A program made the position numbers and the translations under genes. Of a stretch of DNA of 64,000 nucleotides, positions 58,489 to 64,000 are shown piece by piece. This stretch comes from Nostocoides_A vanveenii (GTDB lineage Bacteria > Actinomycetota > Actinomycetes > Actinomycetales > Dermatophilaceae): positions 1 to 64,000 of the forward strand of contig NZ_BAAAPN010000015.1 of assembly GCF_039531165.1 (NCBI RefSeq), given 5' to 3'. Below the pieces are notes generated by a model. That model had not been told where the DNA came from, ran no database searches, and saw nothing but the letters and a program-made list of their open reading frames with translations. Position 1 is the first letter of the stretch, and every line of letters starts with the position of its first letter.

Positions 58489-58955
58489 GTCGAGAGTCGG
58501 CAACACGCCGACAGCCGAGGCGCTCGAGCGGCGTGTTGACACCACTCGACCAGGTGCGCACGCATGGCAAGCACCGCCCGCACGAGGTAGGCCCGGGGCC
58601 GAAATCAAGCGCGTCCGGCATGTGGTCACCGATAACGGTGCTGTACTCCCCGAGCACACGCCAACGCGCGGCGGGCCGGGGCGGCAGGCCACGGCATACG
58701 GGCGGCTCGTCGGGTTGACCATCAACTCGATTGCGCCCGAATGCATTGCCGCGCAACCACTTTCATGCCAAAAGGGCGCCACCCCGCGACTGACACGCTC
58801 TAAGCAAGCGCTTGCTGAGTGACGCACTGTACAGCCCCGCAGGTGTCCAGACGGCAGGACGCACTTCCGGCACGCGAGTAGCGTCGATTGCAACGCAACC
58901 GGCGACGAAGCCGAGGGCGCTCAACCAGCAGGACAGCCGAATACAAGGGGCCTAG
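58489..58955. other. 467-base non-coding stretch before the second etf operon
   Basis: No convincing gene is seen on either strand. It holds a 14-bp palindrome (58803-58816) and a possible promoter region before etfB (TAGCGT near 58871; AAGGGG just before the ATG). Its left half is probably leftover sequence from the decayed AbiE insertion. Confidence 0.5.
58803..58816. promoter_or_regulatory. Perfect palindrome, KstR2/TetR-type operator candidate
   Basis: AGCAAGCGCTTGCT is fully self-complementary and fits the mycobacterial KstR2 consensus AnCAAGnnCTTGnT at every fixed position. It lies 140 bases upstream of etfB copy 2. TetR-type repressors that sense acyl-CoA or sterol-derived CoA esters use such sites. 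No regulator gene is in the window. Confidence 0.5.
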
Positions 58956-59735
58956 ATGAAGATCGTCGTGCTCGTGAAGTACGTGCCAGAATCCACCGCT
59001 GTCTGGAAGTTCGGACCCGACCTGACCCTCGATCGTGCGGGCATCGAAGGGCACCTCTCCGAGCTCGACGAGTATGCCGTGGAGCAAGCCGTGCGCCTCG
59101 TCGAAGGCGGCGCCTCAGCCGAGGTCACCGTCCTGAGCGTCGGGCCAGCTCAAGCCCGCGAGGCCCTGATGAAGGCGCTCGCCATGGGCGCCGGCCAGGC
59201 CGTCCACGTCATCGACGACGGCATCCACGGGAGCGACGCTCTCGGCACCTCGCTCGTGCTGGCCAAGGCCCTGGAGAAGATCGGCTACGACCTGGTCCTG
59301 ACCGGCATGGCCTCCACCGACGCCGAAATGTCGGCCATGCCGTCGATGGTCGCCGAACGCCTGGGCGCGAACCAAGCCACCTTCGCCAAAACCATTGCGC
59401 TGGAAGGCGAAAACGTCAAGACCACCCGCGACGGCGACACGGCCAGCCTCGAGGTGACCACCGCCTTGCCGGCCGTCGTCTCCATCACCGACCAGAGCGG
59501 TGAAGCCCGCTACCCGGCCTTCCGGCAGATCATGATGGCCAAGAAGAAGCCCTTCGAGACGCTCTCCCTCGCCGACCTCGGCATCGAGCCGGCCCTCGTC
59601 GGCGCGGGCGCTGCCGCCGTGCAGGTCCGCGCGATCGCCCCGGCCCCGCCGCGCGCCGCCGGCACCGTCATCACCGACGACGGCACCGGAGCCGCCCAAC
59701 TCGCCGACTTCCTCGCCGCTCGCGGCCTCCTCTGA
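58956..59735 (+). CDS. Electron transfer flavoprotein subunit beta (copy 2)
   Basis: Second EtfB, 259 residues (MKIVVLVKYVPESTAVWKF, LAMGAGQAVHVIDDGIHGSD, TGMASTDAEMSAMPSMVAE). It is collinear with copy 1 but clearly diverged. The C-terminal arm QVRAIAPAPPRAAGTVITD is kept. ATG 58956 has AAGGGG upstream. It starts an operon with a second EtfA and an acyl-CoA dehydrogenase, so it is probably a dedicated electron carrier for that enzyme. Confidence 0.94.
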   Translation: MKIVVLVKYVPESTAVWKFGPDLTLDRAGIEGHLSELDEYAVEQAVRLVEGGASAEVTVLSVGPAQAREALMKALAMGAGQAVHVIDDGIHGSDALGTSLVLAKALEKIGYDLVLTGMASTDAEMSAMPSMVAERLGANQATFAKTIALEGENVKTTRDGDTASLEVTTALPAVVSITDQSGEARYPAFRQIMMAKKKPFETLSLADLGIEPALVGAGAAAVQVRAIAPAPPRAAGTVITDDGTGAAQLADFLAARGLL

Positions 59736-59779
59736 CCGACTCTCGGCGACCGCCGCTCAAGCTGCAAAGGAAACCCCAC

Positions 59780-60742
59780 GTGTCCACCGTTCTCGTCCTC
59801 GCCGACGTCACCCCCACCGGTGTCCGCAAGGCCACCCTCGAACTGCTCACCGCCGCGCGAGCGCTCGGTGAGCCCGCCGCGGTGGTCTGCGGTCCGGTCG
59901 CCGATGACGTCACCGCCGCTCTCGGCGCTCATGGTGCCGCCACGGTCTACAGCATCACTGCCGACGGCATCGACGACTTCCTCGCCGTGCCCAAGGTCGA
60001 CGCCCTCGGGGTCGTGGCCGCGCAGACCAGCCCAACCGCCGTCCTGATCACCTCCGGCCCTGAGGGCAAGGACATCGCGGCTCGCCTCGCCGTGCGCCTC
60101 GACTCGGGCCTGGTCAGCGACGCCACCTCGGTCGCCCTCGAGGCCGGCCAGGTCGTCGCGACCCAGTCGATCGTCTCCGGCGCCTACCACGCCACCAGTG
60201 TCGTGACCCGCGGACCGGCCGTGATCACCATGCGCCCCAACACAATTGCGGCCACCGAAGCACCCTCGGCCACCGCGGTCGAGGCCGTGGCCGTCGACCT
60301 CAGCGCGACCGCCAAGGGCGCGGCGATCACCGCCCGCAACCCCAAAGGCAGCACCGGCCGACCCGACCTGACCGATGCCGCGACCGTCGTCGCCGGTGGT
60401 CGCGGCGTGGGCTCACCGGAGGGTTTCGCCGTCATCGATCAACTCGCCGACGCCCTCGGCGGCGCGGTCGGGGCCACCCGCGCGATCACCGACCTCGGCT
60501 GGGCCGGGCACGACATCCAGGTCGGCCAGACCGGCAAGACCGTTGCCCCCGCTCTGTATGTCGCGGCGGGCGTCAGCGGCGCCATCCAGCACCGTGCAGG
60601 GATGCAGTCGAGCAAGACCATCGTCACCGTCAACAAGGACGCCAACGCCCCGATCTTCGCCATCGCCGACTTCGGTGTCGTGGGCGACCTGCACCAGATC
60701 CTCCCCGCACTTGTCGACGAGATCGGCAAGCGACGCGGCTGA
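59780..60742 (+). CDS. Electron transfer flavoprotein subunit alpha (copy 2)
   Basis: Second EtfA, 320 residues, with the FAD-domain signature DIQVGQTGKTVAPALYVAAG, then SGAIQHRAGMQ and VTVNKDANAPIF. The start is GTG 59780 with AAAGGAAA upstream. It follows etfB copy 2 by 44 bases. A short perfect hairpin (CCGGCCGG arms, 60764-60781) lies between its stop and the dehydrogenase gene and may tune expression rather than end it. Confidence 0.94.
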   Translation: MSTVLVLADVTPTGVRKATLELLTAARALGEPAAVVCGPVADDVTAALGAHGAATVYSITADGIDDFLAVPKVDALGVVAAQTSPTAVLITSGPEGKDIAARLAVRLDSGLVSDATSVALEAGQVVATQSIVSGAYHATSVVTRGPAVITMRPNTIAATEAPSATAVEAVAVDLSATAKGAAITARNPKGSTGRPDLTDAATVVAGGRGVGSPEGFAVIDQLADALGGAVGATRAITDLGWAGHDIQVGQTGKTVAPALYVAAGVSGAIQHRAGMQSSKTIVTVNKDANAPIFAIADFGVVGDLHQILPALVDEIGKRRG

Positions 60743-60858
60743 CGCCCACTACCGCACCGTGGCCCGGCCGGAGCCGGCCGGCCCCGGGCGGCACCGCTCC
60801 ACGACCGGCAGCGGCACCCAGACCACACCACCCCGACGCCCCGACCCGAGGAATACCC

Positions 60859-62565
60859 ATGACTGACACCCCCACCACTGGCCACGTCGGCGGCGCCGGA
60901 CTCGACCTGCCAACGCTGAAGATGATGATCGAGGCGCTCGGCGACTTCGTCGACGAGGCCCTGCCGCCACAGCTCGTCCTCGATCTGGATCATGAGGACA
61001 CCTGCCCCGAGGATATCGTCCGGGCTATGTCGGACCCCGACACCCTCGGCGTCCAGCTCGTCTTCATTCCCGAGACGTATGGCGGCATGGACGGCGGCGC
61101 CTTCGACAGCTACCGCGTCTGTGAAGCCATGGGGCGCAAGGACATTGGCCTCGCCACTGCCGTCTTCGCCACCTTCCTCGGCTCCGACCCGATCGTCGTG
61201 GGGGCGACCGAGGAGCAGAAGCAGGAGTGGCTCGGCGCGATCGCCGAGCAGGGCGTCGTCTTCGCCTATGGCGCCACCGAGCCGGAAGCCGGCTCCGACC
61301 TCGGGGCGATGACCACCACCGCGGAACCGATCTTCGGTGACGACGGTGAGATCACGGCATACCGGATCAATGGTCGCAAGCAGTGGATCTCCAACGGCTC
61401 GATCGCGGACTTCTCCACGATCCTTGCGGCGACGCCGGAGGGCCCGACCTGGTTCGTCGTCTCGAAGGACACCCCCGGCTTCAGCGCCGGGCCGCCGGAG
61501 GACAAGCACGGGCTGCGCCTGTCCAACACCGCGCCCCTCTTCCTCGACGACGTCGTCGTCCCGGCCCACAATCTGATCGGTACCGAGCCGGGCAAGGGCC
61601 TGATCCAGGCGCAGCAGGTCTTTGGTTACACCCGGTTGATGGTTGCCGCCTTCGGGCTCGGTGGCGGCTGGGAGGCACTGGATCGCGCAATCGCCTACTC
61701 CAAGGAGCGCATCCAGGGCGGCGGCCCGCTTGCGGAGAAGCAGGGCTTCACCCACAAGCTGATCGTCCCGCACGCTGTTCGCCTCGAAGCGGCGCGCGCA
61801 TTCATGGAGGACACGGCTGACAAGATCGACCGCGGGCTCGGCGAGAACGGCGCCATGAACACCGAGGGCGCGATCGCGAAATACCTTGCGACAGAAGCGG
61901 GTAACGCCGCCGCCGACGCCGCCATCCAGGCCCACGGCGGCTACGGCTACACCCGGCCGTATGTCGTGGAGAAGATCCGCCGCGATGTGCGCATCACCAC
62001 GATCTATGAGGGCACCTCCGAGATCATGGAGATGACCATCGCGCGTGACCGGTGGCAGTTGCACCTCAAGAGCCTCGGCCGCCGTTACACGGATCTCGCG
62101 TCCCAACTCGACGCCCTGCACGCCCAGAAGAGCGACGTCGGAGCCGGCATCGCGGCGCTCGCCGCACGCTCGATGGCCGCGGTGCTCGAGGCGTGCAAGG
62201 TGGGGCGGCTGACGCGCAGCCAGCACGTGCTCTTCCGGCTCGGCGAACTGATCGCCTACACCGAGGGCGCGGCCGTCTTCGCCCAGGCCGCCGCCGCCGC
62301 GCAGGACGGCACGCGCCACGCGAAGAACCCCGGCCGGTTCGACGGGGCCGCGACCAGCGCTATGTCCCGGGTGTATGCCCGGGAAGCCGCGCAGCGCGTC
62401 GCGCTCGACGGCCCGCGGTGGGTCGCGGGCGCGGCGGACGCGGGGTCACCGGCGTTGGCCACGCTCGCCGGCATACCGGCCGATGCCATCCGGGCCGCCC
62501 AGGCGGGTGCCCTGTCCGACATGGACTACATCGCCGACGTCCTCTACGGGCGCGTGGGCGAGTGA
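60859..62565 (+). CDS. Acyl-CoA dehydrogenase, long form
   Basis: FAD-dependent acyl-CoA dehydrogenase of 568 residues. The conserved core has YGATEPEAGSDLGAM, then ITAYRINGRKQWISNGS, the QAHGGYGYTRPYVVEKIRRD helix and the catalytic Glu384 (TIYEGTSEIMEM). It is about 180 residues longer than a standard enzyme because of a helical C-terminal extension, as in FadE5-like long forms. Electrons should go to the ETF pair encoded just upstream. It is followed by a ketosynthase gene 38 bases later, suggesting action on a polyketide- or PUFA-type acyl chain. The substrate is not known. Confidence 0.92.
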   Translation: MTDTPTTGHVGGAGLDLPTLKMMIEALGDFVDEALPPQLVLDLDHEDTCPEDIVRAMSDPDTLGVQLVFIPETYGGMDGGAFDSYRVCEAMGRKDIGLATAVFATFLGSDPIVVGATEEQKQEWLGAIAEQGVVFAYGATEPEAGSDLGAMTTTAEPIFGDDGEITAYRINGRKQWISNGSIADFSTILAATPEGPTWFVVSKDTPGFSAGPPEDKHGLRLSNTAPLFLDDVVVPAHNLIGTEPGKGLIQAQQVFGYTRLMVAAFGLGGGWEALDRAIAYSKERIQGGGPLAEKQGFTHKLIVPHAVRLEAARAFMEDTADKIDRGLGENGAMNTEGAIAKYLATEAGNAAADAAIQAHGGYGYTRPYVVEKIRRDVRITTIYEGTSEIMEMTIARDRWQLHLKSLGRRYTDLASQLDALHAQKSDVGAGIAALAARSMAAVLEACKVGRLTRSQHVLFRLGELIAYTEGAAVFAQAAAAAQDGTRHAKNPGRFDGAATSAMSRVYAREAAQRVALDGPRWVAGAADAGSPALATLAGIPADAIRAAQAGALSDMDYIADVLYGRVGE

Positions 62566-62603
62566 CGAACGACCGAGCACGGAACGCGGGGAGCGAAACG
62601 GAA

Positions 62604-64000
62604 ATGACCACAGCACCACGACCGGTAGCCATCGTCGGAGTGGCGGCCATCATGCCGCAAGCGCCGTCGGCAGCGGCCTTCTGGGACAACATCAAAGGTG
62701 GCCGCTACAGCGTCACCGACGTGCCGCCGGAGCGCTGGGACCCGGCGCTCTACTTCGACCCCGACCACAGTGCCCGGGACAAGACCTACTCCAAAATCGG
62801 CGGCTGGGTCCGGGAGTTCGACTGGAACCCGATCCAGTGGCGGTTGCCGATCCCCCCGACCGTCGCGGCCCAGATGGACGAAGGCCAGCGATGGGCGGTC
62901 AGCGCCGCGCGGGCGGCCCTGATCGACGCCGGCTGGCCCAATTGGTCGGTGGACTCCGACAATGTCGCCGTCATTCTGGGCAATGCCCTCGGCGGTGAGA
63001 AGCACTACAGCTCCTCGATGCGCATCCGACTCCCCGAGGTGCTCAGCCGCCTCGAGTCCTCCCCCACCCTCAAGGGCCTGCCCGCCGACGTGCAGCGGGC
63101 CATCGTGGAGGAAACCCGGGCGGGCTATCTCGACAACACCTTCGAGATCACCGAGGACACCATGCCCGGTGAACTCGCGAATGTCATCGCCGGCCGGGTC
63201 TGCAATCTGCTCAACCTGCGCGGCCCCAACTTCACCACCGACGCGGCCTGCGCCTCCGGACTCGCCGCCCTCAACGCGGCCATCGACGGCCTCGTCGACC
63301 ACCAGTACGACGCGGTCGTCACCGGTGGCGTCGATCGCAATATGGGCATCGATGCCTTCGTGAAGTTCTGCAAGATCGGCGCGCTCTCGGCTACCGGGAC
63401 TCGGCCCTTCGACGCCGGCGCCGACGGATTCGTCATGGGCGAGGGTGCGGCGCTCGTCGTCCTCAAGCGCCTCGAGGACGCCGAACGCGACGGAGACCGC
63501 GTCTATGCCGTGATCCTCGGCGTCGGCGGCAGCTCCGACGGCAAGGGCAAGGGCATCACCGCGCCCAACCCCGTCGGCCAGCAACTCGCCGTTCGCCGCG
63601 CGTGGCTGCGCGCCGGCGCCGACCCGGGCACCGCGATGGCGGTCGAGGCCCACGGCACGTCGACCCGCGTCGGTGACGCCGCCGAGCTCTCATCTCTGAC
63701 AACCGTATTCGGTGAATCCACGTCCGCGGTCGGCTCGATCGCGCTCGGCTCGGTCAAGTCCAATATCGGCCACCTCAAGGCGGCCGCCGGCACCGCCGGC
63801 CTGTTCAAGATGACGATGTCGTTGCACGAGAAGGTGCTCGCACCGAGCCTGAACTTCGTCAACCCCAACGAGAATGTCGACTGGGGCGCCACCCCGTTCG
63901 CGGTCAACACCGGCCTGCGCGCATGGCCCGAGAGCCCGTATGGCGCGCGTCGCGGCGCCGTCAGTGCGTTCGGCTTCGGCGGCACGAACTTCCATGTCGT
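62604..64000 (+). CDS. PUFA/polyketide synthase-type ketosynthase, 5' part
   Basis: The first 465 residues of a larger protein that continues past the window. They form a complete type I beta-ketoacyl synthase domain with Cys216 (TTDAACASG), His350 (VEAHGTSTRVGD) and His390 (VKSNIGHLKAAAG). The N-terminal DKTYSKIGGWVREFDW and MDEGQRWAVSAARAAL blocks resemble PUFA-synthase/PfaA-like and related iterative PKS. ATG 62604 follows a purine-rich stretch (GCGGGGAGCGAAACGGAA). It lies 38 bases after the acyl-CoA dehydrogenase in the same operon. Domains beyond the ketosynthase, and thus the product, are unseen. Confidence 0.88.
   Translation, partial: MTTAPRPVAIVGVAAIMPQAPSAAAFWDNIKGGRYSVTDVPPERWDPALYFDPDHSARDKTYSKIGGWVREFDWNPIQWRLPIPPTVAAQMDEGQRWAVSAARAALIDAGWPNWSVDSDNVAVILGNALGGEKHYSSSMRIRLPEVLSRLESSPTLKGLPADVQRAIVEETRAGYLDNTFEITEDTMPGELANVIAGRVCNLLNLRGPNFTTDAACASGLAALNAAIDGLVDHQYDAVVTGGVDRNMGIDAFVKFCKIGALSATGTRPFDAGADGFVMGEGAALVVLKRLEDAERDGDRVYAVILGVGGSSDGKGKGITAPNPVGQQLAVRRAWLRAGADPGTAMAVEAHGTSTRVGDAAELSSLTTVFGESTSAVGSIALGSVKSNIGHLKAAAGTAGLFKMTMSLHEKVLAPSLNFVNPNENVDWGATPFAVNTGLRAWPESPYGARRGAVSAFGFGGTNFHV

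Noticed and set aside
58400..58756. Minus-strand open frame of 118 codons in the gap before etfB copy 2
   Set aside because: It overlaps the AbiEii remnant, lacks a ribosome-binding site and matches no family I know.
60764..60781. Hairpin between etfA copy 2 and the acyl-CoA dehydrogenase as a terminator
   Set aside because: The loop is only two bases and genes on both sides belong together functionally; it is noted only as a possible modulator.

Overview
The window is a high-G+C, gene-dense actinobacterial chromosome segment. Its housekeeping gene order (etfB-etfA, cysteine desulfurase-mnmA-MetE-like, ligA, gatC-gatA-gatB) is the order known from Mycobacterium and other Actinobacteria. The GlgE glycogen pathway, an F420-type LLM oxidoreductase, a DUF4191 protein next to lipA, a GlnR-type site before glnA, and frequent GTG/TTG or leaderless starts agree with this. 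A member of Micrococcales, perhaps Intrasporangiaceae/Tetrasphaera-like, is my inference and is not proven by the sequence.

Layout. 1-7.3 kb: the tail of an IS5-like transposase, a secreted subtilase, a SixA-like phosphatase, a DUF937 protein and a secreted Asp-box propeller protein. 7.3-10.7 kb: gatCAB on the minus strand. 10.8-16 kb: a plus-strand five-gene cell-surface locus (DUF4956 membrane protein, VTC-type polyphosphate polymerase, beta-helix lipoprotein, phosphodiester glycosidase broken by an ambiguous base, and a GT2-GtrA fusion). It is followed by an inverted pair of 22-bp tandem repeat clusters. 16.6-18.7 kb: ligA, then a VapC remnant and an acyl-CoA synthetase. 20.7-28.4 kb: a minus-strand run of universal stress protein, SLC45-like transporter, SRPBCC protein, DMT transporter, MetE-like protein, DUF1272-PPOX fusion, mnmA and cysteine desulfurase. 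28.5-29.1 kb: a decayed PadR/membrane-protein pair. 29.1-32.5 kb: etfA, etfB, enoyl-CoA hydratase and YbjN.

32.5-42 kb is a tightly coupled glycogen/alpha-glucan operon, glgX-glgE-mak-glgB-pgm: glucose phosphates and maltose-1-phosphate are built into branched glucan and remodelled. 42-44.3 kb: an Lrp/AsnC regulator divergent from a trans-sulfuration enzyme, then a VOC protein. 44.4-48.7 kb: a membrane-anchored pseudokinase with a recent internal duplication, and an A+T-richer SGNH acyltransferase. 48.8-52.6 kb: an esterase-MMPL-LLM oxidoreductase operon. 52.7-56.9 kb: lipB, lipA, a DUF4191 gene and glnA with its GlnR site.

57-58.5 kb holds a decayed AbiEi/AbiEii toxin-antitoxin pair. From 58.8 kb to the window end, a 14-bp palindrome precedes a second etfB-etfA pair, a long acyl-CoA dehydrogenase and the start of a PUFA/polyketide-type ketosynthase that runs off the window. 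The most interesting parts are this ETF-dehydrogenase-ketosynthase cluster, the VTC/DUF4956 surface locus placed inside a conserved housekeeping block, and a strongly over-represented octamer (GGCATACG/CGTATGCC) found on both strands throughout. No tRNA, rRNA or CRISPR array was seen.
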